From Macrobrachium rosenbergii (Eukaryota; Arthropoda; Malacostraca; Decapoda; Palaemonidae): a DNA stretch of 64,000 nt. Positions 22,660 to 34,276 of the stretch are shown here, piece after piece; the first letter of the stretch is position 1, and each line of letters starts with the position of its first letter. Location of the stretch: the NCBI RefSeq assembly GCF_040412425.1, contig NC_089763.1:52440587-52504586 (forward strand), read 5' to 3'. Below the pieces are notes generated by a model that was not told the DNA's origin, did no database searches, and saw nothing but the letters and a program-made list of their open reading frames with translations. Position numbers and translations under genes: made by a program.

Positions 22660-25600
22660 AAGTTCATGCCTTTGTCACAAAGCCTGTGAAAAAGATAATT
22701 TTTACTGAGCCTTATCCTTCAGTACATGTGACCTTATTAGAGAGTGCATGAATTTTACCAACTTATTTCAAAGATGATAAAACTAGTAAAAATCCATCTT
22801 CAGTATGAGATCCCTTAGGGAACCCTCTGCAAAAGGTCTAGAAAGATTCTTCTAAACCAGTGACAGACCCCAGTTGCAAAGTTTGGACAATTTGCGAGGA
22901 ATCTTTCTGGAAACCCTTGCAGTCTCTTCAACTCCACTGAACTGTTCACATCTAGCCTACAAGACTTCAGAAGTAACCAAGATAGAAAATGCCTTATGAC
23001 ACCTATAAGAAGACTTGGTGGCTTTTACAACATACCTCCCACTGACCCAACTACTGTAAAGAACTGGTTCCAATCCAATTCATAGAGACTGAGGGCAGAA
23101 GGCCTACATGGTCTGCAGGTACCCTTCGTGGCTTAAGCCATAAACCCTTTATTTCTGAGATAATGCTGGATAGTCACTAAATGTGGAAGCTTTCAAAGCA
23201 TGATTGACAAAGAGATGTCTTGCAACCAGATATTCCTCTTGGAGTGTGTCAAAAGGGATAAAAGATCAGTAAAACCATTCTTATTGTGGCTTAATTAGAG
23301 CTACTGTACTTGCATCATCCTCAAGTTCTTGGAGGCTCATAGCCTGTCTAGGGCTTTCTGGATGGGATCAAAGGGGGATAAAACTTTGACTTCCAGGTTT
23401 TCCCAGGAGTGCATCAAGGCATCTATCCTCTAAGCTCCTGGTTCAAGTTATGCAAAGAAGCAGACTGGTAGCTTCTGAGACTCATAGCATGCAGATTCAC
23501 AGAGGAAATACCCCAAAGTTGCTACAGAACTCTGCAATTATTGAGGTGAAGCAACCACTCTGAATGAAAAACTTATTCTCTTGTGCTGAGGTTGTCCACA
23601 TTCACAGTGTAATCTTTCTACTATACTGAGCCTTTGGGCCAAGAAAGTGGGCACTCCAGCCCAGTGTGAAAGGAACCCAGTACAAATCCATTTCAAAGAT
23701 CTGAATAACATTCCAGAGGGTCACCCCATGGCCTAGCAGGATTAAGCCTCCTTTGCCAAGACCCTAGACTGGATCTGTGGCATTTTCAATATGCAAAGAC
23801 AGCAGAAATGAGAAAAGGTGGTTTCGGTAGCAGAACCTAAGGCAGATTCAGCTTTGGAAAACTTTTCTTTAGCTTTGGACCTTCAAATGGCCAACTCTAA
23901 TTCGGACATCTCTTCAGATATCAATTGCCAGATGCAACAAAGGGTTCTGGCGAGGACTATGAAAATCTAATGATTTCTCCTCATCTTTCCTCTCTTCTTG
24001 ATCAGAGACTGATGAAGTTTAATATGATAATATGATGAGAGGATGTTCCACCTAAAAATGACAAATCCCTCAGGTATCAAGACCTGCTTCCTTTTTTCCT
24101 CTGGTTACATTCCCTCCAAAAACAGTGGATACCAATGGGCATTTGTTCTGGGAGTTCCTTACCATGGACACCTGTCAGGAGAGGGTCTTGGTGCCATCAG
24201 GACTTCATTGTTGGAGGCCAAGATTGACAGTTTATCACCAATGCCAAGAGGTTGGCAGCTTGTGTGAGCCTGTCCTTCCTCTTTATATGATAATCAACAT
24301 GCTAACCAACATTGTCCTTAACAGGAATATAGCAATGGAAAAGTTTTTCTTTGTATCCTTACCTGAATGGAAGGACCTCTACCTGAAAAACATCATGGAC
24401 CCTTACCTGCTCCTGGAGGACAATAAATGAGATTTTGGACAAGCTGAACTCTGCTGCAGTCAGGGTAGTCATGAGGAACTAAGGAGGATCTGCAGCTACT
24501 GAATAACCCTGTACAAGACATAAGCTTGGAGGAACAGAAGAAACTACCAGCAGTCAAGCCAGTTTTCTTATCCCAGAAGTAAACAGCAGAAAACTCCAGG
24601 CACTTTGGCTAAAAGGTCCTATCTTTTACCCTAGCAAGAACATCGCCAGCAATAACAGAGCAATCACATTTTCAGCTATGCAGTATCACTTGTTACAACA
24701 TCAGGTCTCCAGCCAAAAAGGTGGAGTAGATTTCTCTCCACTAGCATCTCTTCTGCCTGTGTGGCTTGTCTCCTGAAGTTTATGGAAGGCTTGGTGACAG
24801 ATAAGAACTGAGCTCTGGGCAACATATGTCATCAGGGAGGGTTACTGACTTTCCTTCCTGAAGTCATGATCACCAACTCACATTGCAGCTATCTGGTTCA
24901 GTGTCAAAACCAATAGTCAATGTTGTCAAAGCATGCAGTGAAGGTATTACACAACTCTTCAGGATTGTGCATCCATCCATTTCTGCCTTCTATGGGAAAA
25001 AAGGGATAGCACTCCATAATCATCCTTGCCCTGCTGAACAAGTTATCCCCAGTCTCCATCCTTTTGCAGGATGGAGACTGTGGATTCTGTCCAGCACTCC
25101 ATTAGGGAGGGAGACTTCCTGGGTTCCACAAATCTCTAGGATGCCTCCTGCCATGTTCCAGTTCATCCCGCCTCTAAGAAATTTTGTCTACTCTTCAGGT
25201 AGGGATGGTCATCTAGTTCAGAGCACTCTGTTTTGGACTATTCATACTGATCTTGAGTTTTTACCAGAACTCTTGCATGAGTAGCAAAGTAACAGCTCAA
25301 GAATAGTAAAAGGCTCAGTTGATACTTACAGGACAGGCTTGTGTTGATATCATCACCTACACAACTCTGTTAAGATATTCATCACCTTCCCTAGTTATGA
25401 TGGCACTTAGGTCCCCAGGTGAACTAGCAGTCCAATTTGGAAATGACTACATGAACCATACAGTATATTTGAGAATGGACATGATAGAAGGCTACATCAA
25501 CATTTTGAGAGGGATGTACCTCAGTAGACAACCAAGTCTCCTAAATGGAACGTTTTGTTGGTTTCAAAAGGCATTGTTAAGTCTCCCTACAAACTGTCAG

Positions 25601-26100
25601 ACCAGGCTTCTCCTCAAGATCACACACTGAGGACAGTCTTTCTTCTAGTTTATTCATCTTTATCATAATTCCACAGGTTTGTCTTAGCATCTAACTTTGT
25701 GGGAAAGACATAAACCCCAAGTAACTAGGGACAGTCCATTGTGCCCTTTGCCATTTCATCTTCCCCAGCCCATGCCTAAAATGAAGAGAAAATTCTACTT
25801 TGCCAAGTTAGAGCTATTCATTTTTATATTCAAAAGGCCAAATAATCCACAAAAAGTACATTCAGACCACTCCTCTCTACAGGATGTTCCAAGAAGCAAA
25901 GGCTGGGGAAAGAATTTCTAACATACTCAGGAAAGTACCTTAATGGCATATGGTAATGAGACACATGGCAAAGCAGCACAAGTTAAGGTATTTGTCTCGG
26001 AGATCAAGCATTCTCTACTTTTGTTCTTTTTAAATGGAACCTTGATGCTTACTAAGTTTCACTAGCAAGACTTGGAGATGCCAGACAACATGTGAACTTA
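22660..26100. other. Old repeat-derived intron sequence, no certain feature
   Basis: Open frames of 74-133 codons on the plus strand (24,043-25,921) have no recognisable motif. The GC content is higher than in surrounding intron, as in the DIRS coding parts, so I suspect degenerate retroelement sequence, but it is unproven. Confidence 0.3.
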
Positions 26101-26102
26101 CC

Positions 26103-27384
26103 CAGTAATACCTCCATCTTACACGATTCGAGTTGCGCGAATTCAGACACAGGAACTTTTCACTGGAACATAACTAATTGGCATACGCAATTTTTTCAGA
26201 CACGCGTCATCTGCCAAATCCTCGAGAACCTTGCAGAAGTGTTTATGTTTAATTTTTGAAGTATTATGTAACTTTTCATACTTTTATGTGTAAAATTTGT
26301 ATTGTTTTTATTTTGTACATAAATACTATATGCTACTGGCATATTTTAGTTAAAATACAGTAAAATCAATCAAAATCACAAAATAGCTGTGATGTAAACA
26401 TTCTCTCTCTCTCTCTCATACCACTTTAATATGTATTTGCTTTGATGTATGAGTTGTATTTTTGTCTCTCTCTCTCTCTCTGAGATAAGAGAGAAATTTT
26501 TATACATATATAAACATGACATTATTTTGTTATTAATCTGATTTCATATTTGCCATGCATTTTTTGCATTTGTATAGCAAACTATATGAAATTTCAAACA
26601 AGTACATATCATACCCAGATCTTTTGTGTCAGGCTTGATATATATGACAAGAAGGGGAGCGTTGCCCATAGTATGTCAAAGGATTTGTACGTACTGAAAT
26701 CTCTCTCTCTCTTTCTTTCTTTCTTTTTCCTTTATAAATCATGAATTTCCATCTTTTGATATCTAACCTAAGAGTAACTTCTCATGTTATCCTTTCTGTC
26801 TCCATAATAATTCATAAATAATTTAACTCTTGATATTTTAGGTAAGGACAAACCTCATATCTCTCTCTCTCTCTCTCTCTCTCATTAGTCTATCTCCGCA
26901 ATGACTCATAAATAATTTCACTCTCTCAACGTAAGGACATACCCATCTCTCTCTCTCTCTTTGACTGACTGATTGAATTTTACCTTACTACCCTCGAACA
27001 TTAAGCACGTTTTCTTTATTTTATTGAATTGTACCTTTGTTATGACTGTGACATATGAAGTTTACAAGAAAATGGCATCTCATGAATTAGGGGTAGCATT
27101 AGCACATACATTACGTACATAGTAGTAGTACTCAATTTTTACTCAACCAATTATTTCTTTTCTTAAGGGTAATGTATTAAGTTTTAAATGAAATTATAGT
27201 AACTTTAATTTCATTTACAAGTTAGCTTAATAATTTGAGAGGATGATTAGGGTCATATTTAGTGTTTAAACTCTAGAAGTAAGCATTTATTAGCATTTTT
27301 GGTGACTGTACCAAACTTACACGAATCTTCGACTTGCGCGAGGGATTCTGGAACCTAACCTCGTGTAAGTTCAAAGTGTTACTG
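26103..27384. mobile_element. TIR-type DNA element, ~1.28 kb, no transposase
   Basis: The left end CAGTAATACCTCCATCTTAC continues into an ACGATTCGAGTTGCGCGA block. The right end, on the opposite strand, starts CAGTAACACTTTGAACTTAC followed by ACGAGG. The right subterminal part also holds a hairpin (CTTACACGA ... TCGTGTAAG). The interior is AT-rich with several (CT)n tracts. A Tc1/mariner-type origin is suggested by the CAGT ends and a TA after the right end, but a clean duplication is not visible. Confidence 0.55.
26401..26958. repeat. Cluster of (CT)n microsatellites
   Basis: Separate CT tracts at about 26,401-26,418, 26,464-26,482, 26,700-26,725, 26,860-26,883 and 26,945-26,960, separated by unrelated sequence, all inside the 26.1-27.4 kb TIR element. 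Confidence 0.8.
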
Positions 27385-28195
27385 TATCTCACATTCGTTA
27401 TATTTATACTTACTAAGACCATTAGCAGCTGCAGGAAAAGCATTACCTGCTTCATTTTGAGGCTTTGGATTTGGTAGACGCATCAGTCTCTTTATCTGGG
27501 CCCTTTTCTTATGCTTCAATATGGCATTCTTTGGGATCTAGTCTCTAGGGTCATTCTGCATTACGTCTTGTAAAATTTGTAAGTTTAGTTCTTTTCAACA
27601 TTACTCAATGGATCTAAATCTACAAATGTCTTAATTTCTGTCATTAACAAGGTTTCCTCCTATTTCTTACAGAGCCTTGAGTTCAGTTGCTGAAGTCATC
27701 CCCAGGAGCTCTCTAACAGATCCTAAAGATCACAATCAGCCAGTTCTGATGGATTCAGCAGCTTCATACTTTCTACTTCAAATGCAATTTAGGATCATTT
27801 TAAGTCATGAATTTTTTATTTAATGAATCTAATTCTTTCAAAACAAAATTAATTTTTATACAAACTCATTACTTTAACAAAAAGTTCCTACAACCAAGCC
27901 CTACCGACTTCTCGCAGTTAGCAGTCTAGACTACATGAAAAGAGAGGCAGTTACCTACTGTGGACCCAAGAATCCACAAATACAGACACTAGGATACTGA
28001 CTGTTATACTAGCGTGTCTGGGGAATCTGAAGACAATAAATGTGGGCTAATGATAAGTAATGAGTTTTTATGACAAAACTTTTTTAAAAACTGAATGTTA
28101 ACTGAAACTGGTTAAACATGTTCTGATTTACAGCAAAATAGGAAGAATACATGATCCTTGAAGCTTTGACAAAGATGTGAAACTGAATACTGTAC
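27385..28195. other. Intron sequence, nothing recognised
   Basis: AT-rich, no supported exon, repeat or regulatory site between the TIR element and the exon at 28,196. Confidence 0.3.
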
Positions 28196-28295
28196 TTGTA
28201 TACGGCTTTGGTCCACCCAGCACCAATCACTGTAAGATTTGTAACAGCGTGAAGATTGGAGCAACCCAAGATTTGTCCATTTGGCAGATGTAGCT
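28196..28295 (-). CDS. PKDCC: PKDCC-like exon: start of kinase domain, glycine-rich loop
   Basis: A 100-nt exon with acceptor TTCTTTTTAG and donor AA|GTACAG. It enters in phase 1 and leaves in phase 2. It encodes LHLPNGQILGCSNLHAVTNL and then TVIGAGWTKAVYK. The last part matches the PKDCC glycine-rich loop (LGSGYTKRVYR in the vertebrate protein as I recall it); the LGCSNL segment corresponds to the conserved LGCEEL-type motif just before the kinase core. Reading the leftover AA with the A of the next exon restores a lysine, giving VYK-AYYKDRWVAIK without a gap. The intron upstream (28,296-47,985) contains DIRS copies C and D and a nested MITE. Confidence 0.85.
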
Positions 28296-29416
28296 CTAAA
28301 AAGAAAACAAAATCACTTAATAAAATACAAATATCTGTTCCTATAATCTTCTTGGTTCACTAATAATCTTGAAGTAACCTGAATTATTTTCTTATATTTT
28401 CAGTAGGATTTCAAAACTGCAGTTGCTTTCTCAAACTTCCATCAATATTCTACACAAATGACTTGAATAACTCATTGTGGTTCATATGCTGAAGAATATA
28501 AAATGTAAAAAGTTTTATTACACAAAACAAGTCTTTCCATACAAACCCTGTAATAATCTATTATGAACAAAACTACATGCCACACGGTGTAGAGGTCGTT
28601 TAGGGCAAAAGAACAAATAATTGAAAGCTTTCAAACTCAGTGCTGGGTGGGGCAACCTAGCAATCCTGGTGAGAGCTCACTGATGTTAATCTGCTCAAAG
28701 GCCCATGGAAACAGATCATGTGGAGCAGAAATGGAATCAGCACAGAAAATTCTAGAAAAAATATTTGGTTACAGGTCTGGATTTTGAGGAATGTCTATGA
28801 GAAGTTATATGTTCATTTGTGTTTGTGGGAGGGGCCAGTGAGACAAAGTTTGTGAGCTTTTGTAAAAATATGAGTCATTAAGGCAATAGAAGCCTAGTGT
28901 GAGAGATGCAATCAGTGCAAGCTCACTGTCACCTGATGAAGAGGTAAGCTGATTGACATTTTACGCCCTGGCATGTATTTTATTATCTTATTTATGTTTG
29001 TGGGTTTTCTTTATTATTTCCAATTTTCTGGTGAATGACTCTTGTTCTAATGTTATGGGAATTATCCCACTTAGTATTACTGTATATTGGGTAACAGAGT
29101 GTTTTGTTGTTTGACATATGGATCATGGATAAAGGTCACAATCCTGGGAAACAGAGTGAAATACTGTTCAGACATCTGTCTTAACTGAATTACTGATTAA
29201 CAGACCTGTTGGATTTAAAATTAAATAATTAGTGACACTGATGGGGAAAGAGATTTCGGTTTCATTTTATTTTTGAAGTATGGGTTTAATAACCCGCCTT
29301 TTTTTTTTTTTTTTTTTTTTTTGCTTATTTCCATTTAAACTACTATGGTATTATGTCAGGTTTGCAAAATAATCTATTTTTGTAGTTTAGGGTTTGATTT
29401 ATACACCTTAGACAGA

Positions 29417-29418
<2 letters not shown>

Positions 29419-29498
<80 letters not shown>
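29419..29498. repeat. (AG)40 microsatellite
   Basis: An uninterrupted AG run of about 80 bp; it generates an artificial Arg-Glu open frame on the plus strand. Confidence 0.95.
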
Positions 29499-29501
<3 letters not shown>

Positions 29502-29724
29502 CTTCTCAACTGCAAACTACGGGAATGCAAACCGGACTTCAGGTAGGGCCCTATACCCCGGTGGGGGGTTGTAACAAATATACTGCCTTATTTCCATGGA
29601 TGTGGATATCCTAGTCCCACCAAATGCATTTTAGACATGACTGACAAGCCTCTAAAGCTCATGCTTAGTTCTGTGTATGGTATAACATATGCTTTCCTTT
29701 CAGTGTGTGTGTAAAATATTGATA

Positions 29725-29885
29725 AAAACCATGAGTGCAGGCAAGAGAGGAGAGTACTTAAACTAAAACCATGAGTGCAGGCAAGGGAGGAGAGTACTTA
29801 AACTAAAACCATGAGTGCAGGCAAGGGAGGAGGGTACTTATTCTAAAACCATGAGTGCAGGCAAGTGAGGAGGGGTACTTATTCT
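29725..29885. repeat. 40-bp minisatellite, four copies
   Basis: AAAACCATGAGTGCAGGCAA starts units at about 29,725, 29,765, 29,805 and 29,845, each followed by a GGGAGGAGAGTACTTA variant. The first two units end AAACT and the last two TTCTA, so the array grew by duplication of differing units. Positions 29,886-30,670 hold nothing recognised. Confidence 0.85.
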
Positions 29886-30670
29886 ATGATTAATGAGTCT
29901 ATGAGAAAAAAAAACTTGCTTTGTGCAACATAAGCACGGTTGTTTAACCTAACTCCATGAGTTTACATGTGCCTAATTCTGCAGTCAGGATCTCCCTAGA
30001 CACAAAAAAATAACCCTTTGGGCAGATTCTCTATTAGTAATAGTGGTAGTTAACTCATTCCCTGTGCATCCTTCATGCATGCAATAGGTTGCTGGCTTTA
30101 CTCCCAAAAATCTTGAAATCATGTGTTCTTATAGGGTCAGATTTCTTTGGTTCATCCATACTTCTGCAGGGAATTCAATATATACCCCATTGTTAAAGAT
30201 TGAGGCTATTTCTTCAATTACTATGTATATTCTTTCTTTTCTGGCTTCACTGTCTCATTCTTACCATGTCAGCCAAATATCTTCATATTTTTTCTTTGAA
30301 TAACCTCTGAACATTGTTACCAGCAATTTGGTGAAATATGTCTCACATATTTTACTTAAATTTAGAGCCTTTTACTGTAAGGCAGTAGAACTGAATTAGA
30401 ATGTTAGGTCATACCTAATTTACTTTTATAAGTTTTGGTAAGAATGTGACCTTGTGTATCTTTTTATGTAGTTTTGTTTTTGGTATCTGATTGAATATTG
30501 TTCTCTCCCCAGTGTCCCCCATCAGTAGATGGCCTTGACAACCCAATCCTAGTGCTCTGTACATACAGATAGTGCCAACCACACCAGTGATCATCTTTAC
30601 TCTATTTCAAGGAACCAGGAAAGTTCAAGATCACAGAGGAAACAGGTCATCAATCATGAGGTGGTTTGTA

Positions 30671-30872
30671 AAAAATGACATTTTTATGATAAAATAAAGT
30701 TTTATATATACTTATCAAGCAATCACATTGCTATTGGTTCCTAACCTACAGTAGCTTAAAAATTAAAAATTCGTGCGGCAGCGCTTCTATTGTTTGTGTG
30801 TAGGTGACAAGGTCCCACCCACTATCCAGGACTAAGAGGAACAACTTAGCAGAGAGCTCAATTTGTTTCATG
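30671..30872. repeat. Left inverted terminal repeat of DIRS copy C
   Basis: Starts AATGACATTTTTATGATAAA. It shares the AGGTGACAAGGTCC..CCCACTATCC.GGACT.AGAGGAAC block and AGCAGAGAGCTCAATT with the complement of the right terminus. The donor-like site is damaged here (CTTGATAAGT instead of CTTGGTAAGT). Confidence 0.85.
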
Positions 30873-30913
30873 CTCTAATGTCCATGCGAGGGGAGGAGGG
30901 TAGGCTCCGATCA

Positions 30914-30992
30914 TGTAATTACTGGTAAGTATATATACCTTTATCATGAAAATGTCATTTTTATATAAGTAACTTACCAAGTAATTATATAA
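30914..30992. repeat. Internal complementary region of DIRS copy C
   Basis: ACTGGTAAGTATATATACCT, then TTATCATGAAAATGTCA, is the complement of the left end, fused to TTTTTATATAAGTAACTTAC, the complement of the right end. About 240 bp from the left terminus, as in B and D. Confidence 0.85.
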
Positions 30993-31499
30993 CTGATTCC
31001 ACATGGGTAGGAGGCGGGAAAGAGCATGGACATATTCTACTCCAAAGCGTTAAGTAAGTAATGAATTTGAATAGAAAGGTTGCTAACATTAAATACTATT
31101 TGTTGTTTCCTCACCTGTTGAGAGAGCTGCTGCAGGTAGGTACTGCCTCTGGTCGGCACTTCTCTCAACCTGTAGTGGGTGTGGCAGTGTAGCCAAGGGT
31201 TGCCCCTACATTAGTGGGAACTTTGCAGCAGAGGAAGTACACCGTGTGCTGACAAAGTTTAAAAGATGCCCTTGCCCTGGGCATAGACCAGAATACAAAA
31301 GATCAACACTATCACCTACACCACAGAATTAAAACCACAACCCAAACCATAGACTCAAAACCTTAAGTCAGGGGAGTGGACAGCAAAGGAACAGAGAGTT
31401 CCCTATGCTTCCTCTCCCAACACCATGCCAGCCATGGATAAAAGTCCTAAAGTGTTATAATTTTCAAACACAGTCTCTATTTCCTTGAGGTAATGTGAG

Positions 31500-32577
31500 G
31501 AGAAGATGGATTTGCATCTCCAGAACGTCAACTGCAAGATCGTAGAAAGAGACAAGCTATGTCTAAATGCCAGGGAAATTGTGAGTGCCCTAATTTTGTA
31601 AGCCTTATTTAACCTTAACTATAGGAAAGGCTTCTTCCTGGATCTGACAGTGTGCTTCTGATATCAACTCTCTCAGAAAAAAGGAAATGGCATTTTTTGA
31701 GAGCAGATGAACCAGGCTTCTTACAGAGCACCAGAGGTTGCTTGAAGGTCCTCTAATCTTTTCCGTCCTGTGAAGGCAGAACCTGAGACACCTCGCTGGA
31801 CAAAGAAGCCTCTCTTCATCCTCACGTCCTAAGACCTCCATGAGATTCTTGATAACGAAGGATCGAGGCCTGGGCATGGATGGGTCCTCGCTTTTAGCAA
31901 GGAAACCAAGAGAAAGTGAGCAGACTGCGTCTCCTTGCGCAAAACCTACTCTCTTGTCTATCGCCTGTAACTCACTAATACGCTTGGCAGTAGCAAGAAC
32001 CACTAAAATAAGTGTCTTCTTGGTGAGATTCCTAAGTGAGACAGAACGGAATGGTTCGAACTGAGGGCCTGAAAGCCATTTCAGTACCAATGTCTCAGTT
32101 CCAAGAGACGCTGGAAGAACTTTCTAGCTTAGTCGCCTTAAAGGATTTGATGAAGTCACTAATGTCTTGATTAGAAGACAGATACATTCCTCTGTGTTTA
32201 AAAACTGAGCTGAGCATCGACCTATACTCTTTGATGGTAGAGGTCAATAATTTCCTGACAGACTTCAGGAATAGTAAAAAAATCAGCTATTTGTTGTATA
32301 GATGTCTCGAAGAAGAGACATTATTGTGGCTGGATTGGTAGAGCTTTGTAAAAGACATTCGTCTGTACCTCGCAAAACGCCTCTGCAGCCTGTTGCGAAA
32401 AGCATTTTGCTCTGATGAGGCACCTGACAAACTGAAGCCTATCAAGGCCAGAGCGGACAACCCTTTGTGGAATCGGAGGAAGTGGGTTGTCCGAGCAGCG
32501 ACCGTTTTTGTGGAATGAGCCTTGGATAATCCACCAGCAGCCGAATCAGATCTGGAAACCATTCCTTGTTCGGCCAA
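31500..32577 (-). pseudogene. Tyrosine recombinase of DIRS copy C (inactivated)
   Basis: The frame 31,605-32,090 reads TLILVVLATAKRISELQAID (with the first catalytic arginine), LGREDEERLLCPARCLRFCL, SFFLRELISEAHCQI, then a TAA stop at 31,607-31,605. Beyond the stop the frame continues AYKIRALTISLAFRHSLS and FWRCKSIFSSHYLK: the HxxR histidine has become tyrosine while arginine, tryptophan and the terminal tyrosine are still seen. The core-binding domain lies in another frame at 32,287-32,577 (FLRFHKGLSALALIGF region). Clearly non-functional. Confidence 0.75.
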
Positions 32578-32713
32578 AAGGGAGCAACTGGGGTCATGGA
32601 AGTTCTCTGATGCGTCAATAACTTGTTGATTACCTCCCGATCATCCCGAAGGGAGGGAAGGTGTACACATCTAGGCCTGTCCAGTCCAGGAGCATGGCAT
32701 CTGTCGCCCATGC

Positions 32714-33190
32714 TCAAGGATCCGGGACCAGAGAGCAAAAGAGTGGAGGGCGGTGATTTTTTGAAATTGAGAAGAGATCTACAGTGGGTCTGCCCCATAG
32801 TCTCCACAGATTGCTGCAGACTAATGGGTCTAAGATCCATTCAGTCAGAAGGACCTGTTTGAGGTGGCTAAGCTCGTCCGCAATAACGTTCATTCTCCCT
32901 TGAATGAACCAGGTAACAAGAATAACTTGATTCTCCTCTGCCAACATAAGAAGATCCCTCGCCGTCTCGTACAGAGAGGAGTGAGTGGCCCCGTTTGCGA
33001 ATACAATAAAGTGCAGTGGTGTTGTCCGCATGCACTACTACTTCTTGCTGCGGACTAGGTTCGAGAAGGCCTGAAGGTCCAGGTGAACAGCTCTTAGTTC
33101 CTTTACACTGATGTGAGACTTCCGTTGCAACACTGTCCATGTTCCGGAGACTTCTCGTCCATCCAGGAGAGCAGCCCAGCCTAGGTGGAG
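32714..33190 (-). pseudogene. RNase H domain and linker of DIRS copy C
   Basis: Blocks: VVVHADNTTALYCIRKRG (catalytic aspartate in HADNT), ARDLLMLAEENQVILVTWFI, QGRMNVIADELSHLKQVLL, CSNLWRLWGRPTVDLF. The first part and the linker are in different frames. The domain starts at FYSDAST, which ends the RT frame. Confidence 0.65.
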
Positions 33191-34241
33191 GCGTCTGAAT
33201 AAAACTGAAGGTCAGGGCTCACTGGAAGGAGAGACTTCCCTTCCTGAAGTCTTTCTTTGCAAGACCACCACTGGAGATCCACTCTGGTATCAGACGTTAT
33301 CGGGAAGATGAAAGAGTCTGGTTGAGTCTTTCTGCACCAGTTTGCTTTCAGGAAAAACTGCAGGGGTCTCATGTGCAGTCTGCCCAGTCTCACAAACTGC
33401 TCTACTGAAGCCAGGGTACCTAGGAGACTCAACCGCTGCACTGCTGAGCAGGAAGGAAGTGCAAGGGACTGACTGACAGTCTGAAGACAGATGCCGACTT
33501 TTTTGGGTGACAGAAAACCCCGAAAAGTCCGAGAATTCAGGATCATCCCTAAACAGGGAATCTCCTGAGTCAGTGTCGTAAGGGATTTCTTCTTGTTTAT
33601 GATACTGCCTAACTCCTGCGTCAAGTGAAGAGTTCTTCTCAAGTCCTCTGCGCACTTCTCCTCTGATGAGGAGCAGAGAAACCAATTGTCCAGGTACACG
33701 TTGATGTTGGTTCCCAGAAGGTGAAGCAAATTCCCTAGAGAAGCAAGAATTTGTGTGAATACTTGTGGTGCTGTCGACAAGCCGAAGCACAGGGCCCAAA
33801 ACTGTAGTACTCTGCCCTGAAAGACGAAGCATAGAAATTTCTGTGAGTCTGGATGAACAGGGATATGAAAATACGCATCTTGTATATCCAGCGTGACCAT
33901 CCAGTCCCCCCTGCTGAACTGAAGACATGACTGAGCAAACTGTCTCCACATGGAAATTCGTCTTCAGGACGAATGCATTCAGGGTGTTGACATCCAAAAC
34001 AAGCCCCCAGCCCCCCAAGGCCTTTGGAACCACGAAAAGGTGATTGTAAAAGCCTTCTGAGTGGCAATCTAGTACCTCTTCCACTGCTCCCTTGATGATT
34101 AGGGATTTGACTTCCTGAGAGAGGGCCAAAAACTTTGTGGAACCTTCTGAATACGCTGTCAAGGCGATTGGTGATGTTACTAAGGGAGGAGCTTTCATGA
34201 AAGGAATGGCGTAGCCCTCCTTGAGAACCTGGACTATTCAA
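33181..34241 (-). pseudogene. Reverse transcriptase of DIRS copy C, catalytic box YLDN
   Basis: A 256-codon open frame (33,181-33,951) reads GDWMVTLDIQDAYFHIPVHP, LQFWALCFGLSTAPQVFTQI, INVYLDNWFLCSSSEEKCAE, IPCLGMILNS and SLLGTLASVEQFVRLGRLHM. The palm aspartate (LDIQDAYF) is present, but the catalytic YLDD is YLDN at 33,685-33,696, which should abolish polymerisation. The N-terminal part (FYNHLFVVPKALGGWGLVLD, 33,950-34,198) is in another frame. Domain order then runs straight into RNase H. Confidence 0.8.
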
Positions 34242-34276
34242 GGTTCTGGTCCCATTCCTTCCAAAAAAGTAGAAGT

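Noticed and set aside
24883..25630. Two plus-strand open frames of 133 and 103 codons as a host gene
   Set aside because: No recognised domain, no convincing splice sites, and composition like decayed retroelement DNA.
29345..29614. Open frame with a long Arg-Glu repeat
   Set aside because: Produced entirely by the (AG)n microsatellite; no coding support on either side.
29725..29885. CRISPR-like array
   Set aside because: The 40-bp units are contiguous without unique spacers, and the genome is eukaryotic.
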